Positions 18,608 to 26,101 of a DNA stretch of 64,000 bases are shown here, piece by piece; position 1 is the first letter of the stretch; every line of letters begins with the position of its first letter. The DNA lies in the NCBI RefSeq assembly GCF_000798815.1, contig NZ_JTLD01000036.1, positions 1 to 64,000 on the forward strand, given 5' to 3'. Position numbers and translations under genes: made by a program. This stretch comes from Alistipes sp. ZOR0009. Lineage in GTDB: Bacteria; Bacteroidota; Bacteroidia; Bacteroidales; ZOR0009. The notes beneath the pieces were generated by a model. The model was not told the DNA's origin and made no database searches. It saw only the letters and a program-made list of their open reading frames with translations.

Positions 18608-20038
18608 TTACTTGATTTTACTTCTTTTCATGAGCTCGTCTATTTGACGAAGCGCTATTTTGGGATTGGCTATTACGTTGCAACCAGCCACGCAGCCTCC
18701 TTCACAGCTCATCACCTCGACAAAATTGCCGCTGCACGATTGTGGGAATGTCTTTAGCATCTTAATTTGTGCTTTATCTATTCCGTTTATGATAACTGGC
18801 TCGACCTGTGCATGAGGTGCGTATGCCTTAACGGCGTTGGTAACACCACCAGAGTAGCCAAATCCACGTGCTACGTTGGTAATATCGTTGCTTATTACCT
18901 CTTCGGTAGCATTGGCTATTTCGACACCATGAGCAACCATCATTGCCCCAAACTCTTCGAAGCTAACTACCAAATCAACGTTGGGGTCACTGTAGGCTTC
19001 GTGACGTTTTCCAGTACAGGGAGCAATCATAACAAGAACTCCATCTGGATACTTTTGGCGGGCTATTTCAGCCGTGTAGTACATTGGCGTTTTGGTATGC
19101 GATACGAATGGTTTTAGCTCCGGAATGTGCTTTTCTACCAAATTTACGTATGATGGACAGCAGGAGGTTGTCATAAATGGTGCGCCTTCTTCCAGTCGCT
19201 CAACAAGTTCTGCCGCTTCGTTTTCGGTGGTAACATCGGCTCCAAGAGCAACTTCAACCACGTCGTCAAATCCAAGCTCCTTTAATGCGCCAACAATTTT
19301 CTCCATTGGAACCTTAAACTGTCCTGCAATAGCTGGTGCTGCTAAGGCTACCACCTTTTTTTCTGACTTAAAGGCCTTGTAGATCTCCACAAAGTGGGTT
19401 TTCTCCATTATGGCCCCAAAAGGACATGCCCCAATACATTTGCCGCAGTTGATACATTTGGCTTTGTTGATATGCTCTATTCCGTGCTCATCTTTGCTAA
19501 TTGCGCCTACGGGACAAGATTCCTCGCAAGGTACTGGCTGGTAGATGATGGCGTGAAATGGGCAAACTCGTTGGCAGATACCACAGTTCACGCACTTATG
19601 CGGCTCTATTGACGCCTGTCCGTTGTGGAAGTCTATTGCCTTTTTATTACAATTCATCACGCACGGACGCGCAACGCAGCCGCGGCACATGTTGGTCACT
19701 ACATAGTTTGCTTTTACGCACGAGCTACAAGCTTCATCCACCACCGTTAGCATGGTGTCCGTAACCTTTTCCCTATCGAATGCTTTTCTGGCATATTCTG
19801 ATAGCGAGGTAAGCTCGTCTTCTTCGTCTTCTACATTATAGCCAAGTAGCGCCATGATGCGATACTTGATTACAGCTCTATCTTTGTGGATACAGCAGCG
19901 CGATGTTTCGCTGTAGCGAGGGCGCATTTCAATCGGAATTCTATCTATTTCTTTTTCGATTGTTCCCTCGTTAAGCTGCTTCGATATTCTGGTTAGCAGC
20001 TCACGGCGAATGAGCATTGCGTTGTTGGTAACAGCCAT
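18608..20038 (-). CDS. Monomeric group B-type [FeFe] hydrogenase
   Basis: A 476-residue catalytic [FeFe] hydrogenase, probably evolving H2 from reduced ferredoxin. An N-terminal cysteine-rich stretch (Cys104-Cys130, with CRGCVARPCVMNC) precedes two 4Fe-4S motifs (CVNCGICQRVCP about 149-159, CINCGKCIGACP about 195-205). The H-cluster domain follows: L1 TSCCPSY (Cys293/294), L2 APCTGKRHEA (Cys341), L3 MSCEGGCVAGC (Cys445/449). The first cysteine of TSCCP, the proton-relay residue, is kept, so it should be active. The SCEGGCVAGC end and lack of a NuoG-like extension fit group B. It is last in the operon and its ATG overlaps the preceding stop as TAATG with AGGAGGA upstream, so translation is coupled. 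Confidence 0.92.
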   Translation of the reverse strand: MAVTNNAMLIRRELLTRISKQLNEGTIEKEIDRIPIEMRPRYSETSRCCIHKDRAVIKYRIMALLGYNVEDEEDELTSLSEYARKAFDREKVTDTMLTVVDEACSSCVKANYVVTNMCRGCVARPCVMNCNKKAIDFHNGQASIEPHKCVNCGICQRVCPFHAIIYQPVPCEESCPVGAISKDEHGIEHINKAKCINCGKCIGACPFGAIMEKTHFVEIYKAFKSEKKVVALAAPAIAGQFKVPMEKIVGALKELGFDDVVEVALGADVTTENEAAELVERLEEGAPFMTTSCCPSYVNLVEKHIPELKPFVSHTKTPMYYTAEIARQKYPDGVLVMIAPCTGKRHEAYSDPNVDLVVSFEEFGAMMVAHGVEIANATEEVISNDITNVARGFGYSGGVTNAVKAYAPHAQVEPVIINGIDKAQIKMLKTFPQSCSGNFVEVMSCEGGCVAGCNVIANPKIALRQIDELMKRSKIK

Positions 20039-20289
20039 TATTCTCCTCCTAACTCTTCCTTAATTACTTCTATAATACTAGATACCGATGCTTCTCGGAT
20101 AACCTTTCCATTTACTTCTGCGTATGGCGCCTTTACGGGCTGCTCGTTGGTGCAGTACCCCAAGCAGGGAGAGCCTTTTATAAAAACTCTATCCTTTAGA
20201 TTCTCGGGCAGGATATCCTGCAGTGTCCAAAGGTCTGAGCCTCCCATTACATAGCACAGCGTTCCTGTGCAAATTTTTACTGTTATCAT
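20038..20289 (-). CDS. Thioredoxin-like [2Fe-2S] ferredoxin (NuoE/HydC C-terminal type)
   Basis: An 83-residue protein with the thioredoxin-like [2Fe-2S] fold found in NuoE, HoxE and HydC. Four ligand cysteines are visible: Cys7 and Cys12 in KICTGTLCY, and Cys42 and Cys46 in SPCLGYCTN. It is a stand-alone domain and lacks the helical NuoE N-terminus. It lies between the phosphatase and the catalytic hydrogenase, overlapping the latter by one base. The likely role is electron transfer to or from the hydrogenase, or a redox signal relay. Which partner it uses cannot be told. A second paralogue heads the operon at 23226-23471. Confidence 0.88.
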   Translation of the reverse strand: MITVKICTGTLCYVMGGSDLWTLQDILPENLKDRVFIKGSPCLGYCTNEQPVKAPYAEVNGKVIREASVSSIIEVIKEELGGE

Positions 20290-20321
20290 AGCCTTAGTTG
20301 CTGTTAGTTTTGGGTTTTACT

Positions 20322-21509
20322 TTATATAAACTGCAGCTTTACTTCTTTCAAAAATTTTTCTTCAAGTAGCTTTACAATTCGCTTTACCACGTTTCGACGA
20401 ATTTCGAGCTCTACGGGTAGATTGGGGTCTTGGTGCGCTATGTTTATTTTCGTCCCTACCACAAAATCGATAATGTCATTTTGTAGGATAAGGTTGACAA
20501 TTTCCGCAGCAGGTCCCTCTCCAACTGCGTCGCCAGGGACGTAGTTTTCTAAAATCTCGGCAACCTTTCCAATTGTTAAGATCCCTTCTGTTATCAGGTC
20601 TACGCTAGGCATGCTCGATGATGGCGGTAGCCCCGATTTTCCAATATTGATATTAACCTCTATCTCCTCTCCAAATTCGCGGGCAAGTATTTGAGCGGTA
20701 GTGCCTCCACAAATTACCTTTTTGCCATTGTGCGACTTAACTATCGATGCCAAAAACCTATCTTTTTGCTCGTGAAATGGCGGTCCCGTACAAATCAACA
20801 AATGCCTAGGTTCCCTGAAGTAGACAACCGCACACGTGGTGTCATCCTTGGGAATGTAGATGTCGTTTATTTCGGCTTGACGCACAATCTTTCGGGATAA
20901 TGCGGTGGCAGAACGGTTGGGCTTCCCTTTTAGCTCTTTAAGTATAAACTTTTGAACCTCTTCGTCTCCCCAGCCAAAAGGCATTTGCATGGTTCCCATT
21001 CCCGATTGGGTTACGCCATCGGAGTAAAGCACCATCCGATCTTCCTTTTTGGCATGGAAGTGGGAGCGGTACATCACCTTTTTTCTTCCGCTTTCCTCCC
21101 CAAGAACGATCGCATCCTTTTCGGGAGTGATGATTTTACCTCTTCTGATTAGCGCGTAAGATGGATTGTCATATTCAACCACATGCGTTTCTCCATCCGA
21201 TTCGATATCGACGATGGTAAATGTTGCATAGCTAATCTTACGCTCGCTATCTACAGGTAGCGTTTTCATTATGGTCTGAGCAATCCTATCTATGGGCTCC
21301 TTAAGCAAGGTGTAGTTAACGGCCATTGAAGAGGTTAACGATGCTAGTACATTCGCCTTTACACCACTTCCTAGACCGTCTGATAGAACCATTACAATTC
21401 TGTTTTCCTCCTTTATTTTTTTAGTAAGGAAAACATCACCGCATACAGGCTTCCGTTTGCAGTTGTTCTGCCACATGTCTACCTCTATGAAAAATGGGCT
21501 ATCCTTCAC
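20322..21509 (-). CDS. SpoIIE/PP2C-type protein serine/threonine phosphatase
   Basis: A 395-residue cytosolic protein. Its first 230 residues form a SpoIIE-like PP2C phosphatase domain: an early GDVF motif, VLSDGLGSG with the metal-binding Asp, LYSDGVTQSG and a late DDTTCAVVYF carrying the last metal Asp. The C-terminal 160 residues form a separate, unassigned domain with a GGTT.Q..A motif. The gene overlaps the end of the HydS gene by 11 nt. PP2C phosphatases recur beside HydS in anaerobes, so dephosphorylation of a regulator in response to the sensory hydrogenase is the favoured role. No matching kinase gene lies in this window. Confidence 0.88.
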   Translation of the reverse strand: MKDSPFFIEVDMWQNNCKRKPVCGDVFLTKKIKEENRIVMVLSDGLGSGVKANVLASLTSSMAVNYTLLKEPIDRIAQTIMKTLPVDSERKISYATFTIVDIESDGETHVVEYDNPSYALIRRGKIITPEKDAIVLGEESGRKKVMYRSHFHAKKEDRMVLYSDGVTQSGMGTMQMPFGWGDEEVQKFILKELKGKPNRSATALSRKIVRQAEINDIYIPKDDTTCAVVYFREPRHLLICTGPPFHEQKDRFLASIVKSHNGKKVICGGTTAQILAREFGEEIEVNINIGKSGLPPSSSMPSVDLITEGILTIGKVAEILENYVPGDAVGEGPAAEIVNLILQNDIIDFVVGTKINIAHQDPNLPVELEIRRNVVKRIVKLLEEKFLKEVKLQFI

Positions 21510-23223
21510 GGCTTTCGTCTATTTGGTATGCTTCCAAGATGGTATTCAGCATCGATTCTGTTTTCGATGCGTTTTCTCCAAGTAGGTAAGCTATTTTCTG
21601 TACGGTTTCAAGGTTTTCTTGAATAACCTTTTGGGTACGTTTAATAATTTCATCATTCCGAACTTCTGGGTTGATGAGGTCGCGCATAATTCCACAAACA
21701 ATCTTGTGCTTCAGCACCGTAAATACGGAAACCTTTAATATTTTTCCGTCAAAACGCACGTCTCTTTCGAGGATGTCATTTCCGGTTGCTATTACAGACG
21801 AAAAAAGTTTATGGAATGGGACTAACTTTGCTGCTGCTGCACCTTCGAGTCCTGGGTTGGCCTCATAAATCATTTCGATTTCGGATCCCATCATTTTGGC
21901 AAAGCTTTTATTGGATTCGATAACCTTCATGTTTTCATCTACCAAAAGAATCCCTGATGGTATTTTTTGAAGGAGTACCGTTGCCTTATCATGGGCAACC
22001 TTGCGCATGTATGATGCGCACATGTTGCGTTCTGCTCTACCATCAAGCAGTGCAGCGGCAAAATCACGGCAGCTTTCGTAGCCGCATCCTCCGCAGTTAA
22101 TTTCATCTTTAGACGAAAGTTTTCCTATTGCGCTAAGCGATTCCGTTAGATCAGCCTCGGCATGCTGCCTTTTTTGAACTGGATAAATACTGATAAAACT
22201 ACGACTAATATCAATTTGTGGTGTTTCAGCAGCAGCCTTGGCATCTCTAATGAATAGCTCGGTTTGTATTTTATATCGCTTGGTAGCGGTTGAATCTTTT
22301 TCTGAGGTTCCGGGTCCATGTATACAACCTCCTGTGCAGGCCAGTAACTCTAAGAACAGTTTTTTGCGAGGATCCCAGCCTTCGATATTGTGGAGGGTTT
22401 GGCGTACGGCATCGGGTCCAGAGAAATTCATAAAGATGGCCGTGTTGGAGTCGGAATTTTGAGCAACCCCAGCCACCATTCCTCCGTCAAGCGGATATAT
22501 AGCACCAAGATGGGCTACATTGGGCTCGAATGTATCTTCAGTGTCGGGAATAAGATCGAAGTCGACACCTTCTTCTTCTAGCCAACTTTTTAAATCTTCA
22601 AAAGTTAGGGCTACATCAATTATCGATGAAAAATCATCGCTTTCTCGCTTTTTTGCAATACAAGGTCCAAAAAATATTGTACGAACATCATCTCCGTACC
22701 ATTCCTTAATCAACTTTCCATGTGCAAGCATTGGAGAATGAACCGGAACTATAGAATCCCTTAAATGAGGGAAATATTTACAGATGAGCTCGACAACAGA
22801 AGGGCATGCCGATGAGATGAATACGCCACTATCCTTATCTTTAATGTAGCTTGCTGTTTCCCTTGATACAACTTCTGCTCCTAAAGCGGTTTCTGATACT
22901 GCTTTAAAACCAAGCATCTTTAGCGCTTTTACTATTTTGGTAGATGAAATGTTAGGAAACTCGCTGATATAGGAAGGTGCAATGGATGCAACCACATTGT
23001 TAGAGTGACGTAAAATGGCTTGAGCCTTGCTGATGTCGTTTCGAACTTTTTTTGCTTTTGCAGGACAAATTGTAACGCAATGCCCGCAGTACATGCAGCG
23101 CTCCTCTATAATGGATGCCATTCCAAGGCCAACCTTGATAGCCTTAACAGGACATTGCCGAATGCACTTGTAGCAATCTTGGCAGTTGTTGGCTTCAGTA
23201 TAGATAGGAGCAGTCTTGTTCAT
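21499..23223 (-). CDS. Sensory group C [FeFe] hydrogenase HydS with Fe-S and PAS domains
   Basis: A 574-residue putative H2 or redox sensor. Two 4Fe-4S motifs (CQDCYKCIRQCP about 14-25; CMYCGHCVTICP about 43-54) lead into an H-cluster domain: SSACPSV (Cys140), GPCIAKKRES (Cys188), ACTGGCIHGPG (Cys296/300). The proton-relay cysteine is Ala139 here, a hallmark of sensory rather than fast catalytic enzymes. A further 4Fe-4S domain with NCGGCGYESCRDFA (about 375-388) and a PAS domain (about 415-530, ILLVDENMKVIESNKSFAKMMG) follow, then a helical tail. This is the usual HydS architecture. Signal output is probably via the overlapping phosphatase gene. It starts 2 nt after the small ferredoxin stop. 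Confidence 0.92.
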   Translation of the reverse strand: MNKTAPIYTEANNCQDCYKCIRQCPVKAIKVGLGMASIIEERCMYCGHCVTICPAKAKKVRNDISKAQAILRHSNNVVASIAPSYISEFPNISSTKIVKALKMLGFKAVSETALGAEVVSRETASYIKDKDSGVFISSACPSVVELICKYFPHLRDSIVPVHSPMLAHGKLIKEWYGDDVRTIFFGPCIAKKRESDDFSSIIDVALTFEDLKSWLEEEGVDFDLIPDTEDTFEPNVAHLGAIYPLDGGMVAGVAQNSDSNTAIFMNFSGPDAVRQTLHNIEGWDPRKKLFLELLACTGGCIHGPGTSEKDSTATKRYKIQTELFIRDAKAAAETPQIDISRSFISIYPVQKRQHAEADLTESLSAIGKLSSKDEINCGGCGYESCRDFAAALLDGRAERNMCASYMRKVAHDKATVLLQKIPSGILLVDENMKVIESNKSFAKMMGSEIEMIYEANPGLEGAAAAKLVPFHKLFSSVIATGNDILERDVRFDGKILKVSVFTVLKHKIVCGIMRDLINPEVRNDEIIKRTQKVIQENLETVQKIAYLLGENASKTESMLNTILEAYQIDESREG

Positions 23224-23225
23224 TG

Positions 23226-23471
23226 CTATGCGTTTAGCGATTTTTCAATTAACTTAATGGCCTCGGCCGCACTTACTTTTTGGTATACGATTCCGTTAAT
23301 GGTAAGCGTAGGCCCGTTGCTGCAAAGGTTAGAACAAAGCTTTCCTTTGAAGTTGATTTGTTCGCTCAGGCGGTTATCCGCAATATAACTTTTGATAATC
23401 TCAAGAGAATCACGATTTCCTCTCGAGAAGCAGGAGCTACCTAGGCATATCAAAACGTCTACCTTTTTCAT
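23226..23471 (-). CDS. Thioredoxin-like [2Fe-2S] ferredoxin, second copy
   Basis: An 81-residue stand-alone thioredoxin-like ferredoxin. Ligands are Cys9 and Cys14 in ICLGSSCF, and Cys46 and Cys50 in KLCSNLCSN. I use the ATG at 23471 (MKKVDVLICLG) because it fits the fold start and lies 1 nt after the regulator stop; an in-frame ATG at 23492 would overlap that gene by 20 nt. It is only distantly similar to the second copy at 20038-20289. HydS follows 2 nt later. It probably passes electrons to HydS or senses redox state with it; this is inferred from position only. Confidence 0.87.
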   Translation of the reverse strand: MKKVDVLICLGSSCFSRGNRDSLEIIKSYIADNRLSEQINFKGKLCSNLCSNGPTLTINGIVYQKVSAAEAIKLIEKSLNA

Positions 23472-23472
23472 G

Positions 23473-24120
23473 CTACCTTTTTTGTTTATCAAGTAGTTCT
23501 TTTATTCTTTTTATCCCTTCAGATAGCTGGCTTACGTCCGTGGATTTTATACATAAAACCTCATCGGGAAGCGTTAAATCTATCTCTGTGGTGTTGAGGA
23601 TTGCTTTGGCGCCAGCTTTTATTGCTGCACTTGCTGCGGTTTGGCTCATCTCCCTGTTGGTGGCAATAACCATTAATGTTATGTGCATACGCTCTGCGAG
23701 ACTGTTGATTCTATCACAACCAAGAACCTTTACCCCCTCTATTTCGTAAGGTTCGTAGTTGCTTGACGGGTCAAATGCCGCTACTACCCTTATTCCTTGC
23801 TCTGTTAACGCTTTACTTGTAATAATTGCTTTCCCATGAGTCCGGGTACAAATGAGAAAGACTTCGCTGTAGCGTTTTACCTCCAAGTAGGTTTCTAGTA
23901 CATTTATCACGTTACTTATTGGCTGTTCTTCCGTAATATTAAATACGCCAAGCAGGTGTAAGTCTTTTAGTACAACATCCTTCTTGATGCTAAGAGCAAT
24001 CGCCATTTCACTGGGTGCAAAGTTTAACCTCCCTTTTACCTTCCAGTATTTTAGGAAGGTAAGATAGCGAGTTGCTCTTTTTTGGAATTCAGTATTAAGT
24101 ATGTGACCTATTGTACTCAT
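23473..24120 (-). CDS. Rex-like winged-helix redox regulator with altered NAD loop
   Basis: A 215-residue protein with the layout of the NAD(H)-sensing repressor Rex: an N-terminal winged helix (about 10-75) and a Rossmann-like domain (about 83-205). The Rex-type RATRYLTFL helix, the AAFDP motif (about 114-118) and a late VIATN are present. However, the nucleotide-binding loop, usually GxGNLG, reads ICTRTHG (90-96): only the last glycine remains. NAD(H) binding is therefore doubtful. It is first in the hydrogenase operon, 1 nt before the next start, so it probably controls this operon. Palindromes at 24158-24169 and 24245-24277 upstream are candidate operators; neither matches the usual Rex box. 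Confidence 0.8.
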   Translation of the reverse strand: MSTIGHILNTEFQKRATRYLTFLKYWKVKGRLNFAPSEMAIALSIKKDVVLKDLHLLGVFNITEEQPISNVINVLETYLEVKRYSEVFLICTRTHGKAIITSKALTEQGIRVVAAFDPSSNYEPYEIEGVKVLGCDRINSLAERMHITLMVIATNREMSQTAASAAIKAGAKAILNTTEIDLTLPDEVLCIKSTDVSQLSEGIKRIKELLDKQKR

Positions 24121-24157
24121 TTCTGTTTGTAAAATAACAATAGGTGTGCCATTGGTT

Positions 24158-24169
24158 TCAACATGTTGA
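24158..24169. promoter_or_regulatory. Palindrome with CAACATGTTG core before the hydrogenase operon
   Basis: TCAACATGTTGA is a perfect 12-bp palindrome 38 nt before the Rex-like start codon. Its 10-bp core recurs exactly in the promoter of the adjacent ferredoxin gene (24615-24624), suggesting one regulator for both. Confidence 0.45.
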
Positions 24170-24244
24170 TTGATAGGTATGTATTTTTGTTGTTTTATTG
24201 CATTTGTTATTGTGTTATCAGTATGTGTATAAAAATAAAACAGA

Positions 24245-24277
24245 TGTTTAATTTTGTTTGTGTTTTAAAATTAAACA
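24245..24277. promoter_or_regulatory. Long inverted repeat upstream of the hydrogenase operon
   Basis: Two perfect 11-bp arms (24245-24255 TGTTTAATTTT and 24267-24277) flank an 11-nt spacer, 125 nt before the Rex-like start. Arm length and AT content fit a dimeric regulator site more than a terminator, because no T run follows. Confidence 0.45.
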
Positions 24278-24307
24278 GTGGTTTAAAATAGTACATATGG
24301 GTATAAA

Positions 24308-24331
24308 AAAAATAGGCCGAAGCCTATTTTT
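24308..24331. terminator. Terminator of the ferredoxin gene
   Basis: A 10-bp stem (24308-24317 with 24322-24331) and a 4-nt loop, with A/T runs on both sides, lies 20 nt after the ferredoxin stop. It separates that gene from the hydrogenase operon on the same strand. Confidence 0.85.
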
Positions 24332-24351
24332 ATGTGCATTGATTGAATTGA

Positions 24352-24519
24352 CTAAGCTGGATGAATTGCTTCTACTGGGCAAACATCTGCACAAGTTCCA
24401 CAATCGGTGCAAACTTCAGGGTCAATTTTGTACATATCACCTGCAGAGATTGCCTCAACTGGGCACTCATCAATACATGTACCGCAAGCGGTGCAGTCGT
24501 CGCTAATTTTGTAAGCCAT
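24352..24519 (-). CDS. 2[4Fe-4S] ferredoxin
   Basis: A 55-residue clostridial-type ferredoxin read on the minus strand, starting MAYKISDDC and ending AIHPA. Two complete cluster motifs are present: CTACGTCIDECP (Cys9/12/15/19) and CTDCGTCADVCP (Cys37/40/43/47). It is the usual low-potential carrier between pyruvate:ferredoxin oxidoreductase, bifurcating Etf and [FeFe] hydrogenase. The gene lies just upstream of the hydrogenase operon on the same strand but has its own -7 box and terminator. Its promoter contains the CAACATGTTG palindrome shared with the hydrogenase operon leader. Confidence 0.95.
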   Translation of the reverse strand: MAYKISDDCTACGTCIDECPVEAISAGDMYKIDPEVCTDCGTCADVCPVEAIHPA

Positions 24520-24589
24520 TACTTTTAATTATTTGGTTAAACTTATAAGGGTTTACGCTTCGACAAATTTAAGTTGAATTATGGTAAAG

Positions 24590-24597
24590 CAAAAGTA
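24590..24597 (-). promoter_or_regulatory. -7 box of the ferredoxin gene
   Basis: On the minus strand TACTTTTG matches TAnnTTTG, about 70 nt before the ferredoxin ATG. A TTGG in the right flank of the neighbouring palindrome could serve as -33, which would let a bound regulator block it. Confidence 0.5.
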
Positions 24598-24607
24598 AAA
24601 CGACCAA

Positions 24608-24631
24608 AAAATACCAACATGTTGGTATTTT
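24608..24631. repeat. 24-bp perfect palindrome: operator or M20 gene terminator
   Basis: Two perfect 12-bp arms meet with no spacer at CAACATGTTG. On the minus strand it is followed by a T run, so it could end the amidohydrolase transcript (stop at 24738). It also overlaps the likely -33 region of the ferredoxin promoter, and its core matches 24158-24169. Both roles are possible. Confidence 0.6.
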
Positions 24632-24737
24632 AATTTTTCGGAAGCTTTTTATTGCTAGTTCATCCGGTTTTTTATTTATCTCATCTTTTGCTAATCAGGA
24701 TGTTCTATGCCAACGCCTATATTCTAACGTTGGTGGG

Positions 24738-25919
24738 CTACTCCTCAAGAAGCGTTTCGGCGGCGAGTACCATTGCCAAAGCTCCTGTTTTTAGGGCTTC
24801 CTCATTCGCTATAAAGCCTCCATTATGGAGTACGCCTGTCGACTCTTTTACACCTCCAACTCCAAGCCTGAAAAATACAGAAGGGTAGTTGTTGCTGATG
24901 AATCCAAAGTCTTCCGTGGTCATTCGGATATCCAAATCAATCGTATTTGCCTGTCCGATATTTTCAATAAAACAGTTGCGGAGCTTATTGGTGATGGAGG
25001 CGTTGTTAATTAAGCACGGATAGCCTTTGCGGATATCTACGATTGCGGTTGTGTTATGTGCCTTGCAGGTTTGTTCTATAATTTGAGTGATATGCTGATG
25101 CGCCTTTTCTCTCCATTCCTCGTTCATAGTTCTGAATGTTCCTTCTAGCTTTACGGAGGAGGGGATAATATTGGTGGCCCCGTTGGCAATAAACTTACCT
25201 ATGGATAGCACCGATGGAATGCGCGCATCTCCTTTGCGGGCAACTACCTGCTGCAGCGCAACAACTACGCTAGATGCGGCCAAGACCGTATCGTCGAAGG
25301 TGTGAGGTAGCGCAGCATGGCCCCCTTTTCCTTTTATCTCTACATGTATTTCGTCGCCAGAGGCCATGTACATTCCAGGACGGAGTCCTACTTTCCCCGC
25401 ATCTATTTCAGGAGATACGTGGAGAGCCGCAAATGCTTCTATGTTTTTGTCATTTAAAATACCCGACGAAAGAACTAGGCTGGCTCCTCCTGGGAAACTT
25501 TCTTCTCCGGGTTGAAACAGCAGGTAGATTGTTCCTTTTATGTCAGATCTAGTAGCCCAAAGTATTTTTGCTGCATATAGTAGTGTGGCAGTATGGATGT
25601 CGTGACCGCAAGCATGCATAACACCCTTTTTTAAGGAGGCAAAAGGCAGGTTGGTTTCTTCTTGGATAGGAAGTGCGTCGATATCCGCTCTAAGCCCAAT
25701 GCTTTTTCCCTTTTCACCACCTTCAATGACCGCAAGAATTCCAGTTTCTGCTACTATGTTATAGGGTATACCGATCTCGTCGAGCACGCTTGCTATATAT
25801 GCTGAGGTTTGGTACTCTTCGAAAGAAAGTTCGGGGTGTTGATGCAGGTGGCGCCTATGGCCTACAGCCCAATTAAAGTGGGTGTTGATATTGTGCTTTA
25901 GCAGTTCTTTGTTTATCAT
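24738..25919 (-). CDS. M20 family amidohydrolase (M20D)
   Basis: A 393-residue zinc-dependent amidohydrolase of the M20D group, which contains hippurate, IAA-amino acid and N-acyl amino acid hydrolases. Metal and catalytic motifs are visible: HRHLHQHPELSFEE at about 22-36, GLRADIDALPIQEE, MHACGHDIHTATLL (Cys/His ligands), QPGEES (catalytic Glu region) and a lid domain between about 180 and 290. A late TTEDFG motif gives the last ligand region. No signal peptide, so it acts in the cytosol on acylated or dipeptide-like substrates. It is monocistronic and divergent from the DUF1573 gene. The exact substrate cannot be named. Confidence 0.9.
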   Translation of the reverse strand: MINKELLKHNINTHFNWAVGHRRHLHQHPELSFEEYQTSAYIASVLDEIGIPYNIVAETGILAVIEGGEKGKSIGLRADIDALPIQEETNLPFASLKKGVMHACGHDIHTATLLYAAKILWATRSDIKGTIYLLFQPGEESFPGGASLVLSSGILNDKNIEAFAALHVSPEIDAGKVGLRPGMYMASGDEIHVEIKGKGGHAALPHTFDDTVLAASSVVVALQQVVARKGDARIPSVLSIGKFIANGATNIIPSSVKLEGTFRTMNEEWREKAHQHITQIIEQTCKAHNTTAIVDIRKGYPCLINNASITNKLRNCFIENIGQANTIDLDIRMTTEDFGFISNNYPSVFFRLGVGGVKESTGVLHNGGFIANEEALKTGALAMVLAAETLLEE

Positions 25920-25958
25920 TGTAGAGCATTAAAAATTACAAATGCTGAAAATTGATTG

Positions 25959-25966
25959 CAAATCTA
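25959..25966 (-). promoter_or_regulatory. -7 box of the M20 amidohydrolase gene
   Basis: On the minus strand TAGATTTG matches TAnnTTTG, about 40 nt before the start codon. Confidence 0.45.
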
Positions 25967-26101
25967 CTTACTTTTACAAGACGATTTGTACGCTAACAGC
26001 GTTAGTAGTTAAATACGAGGGTTTCATAGGTTGTAAATGTAGCAAAATGATATAAGAATCAGCTATGAAAACCTTGCTATTACATTAAAAAATAGTTGAA
26101 T

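Noticed and set aside
24121-24300. Classical Rex box upstream of the Rex-like gene
   Set aside because: No TTGTGAA-N4-TTCACAA match on either strand; only unrelated palindromes are present.
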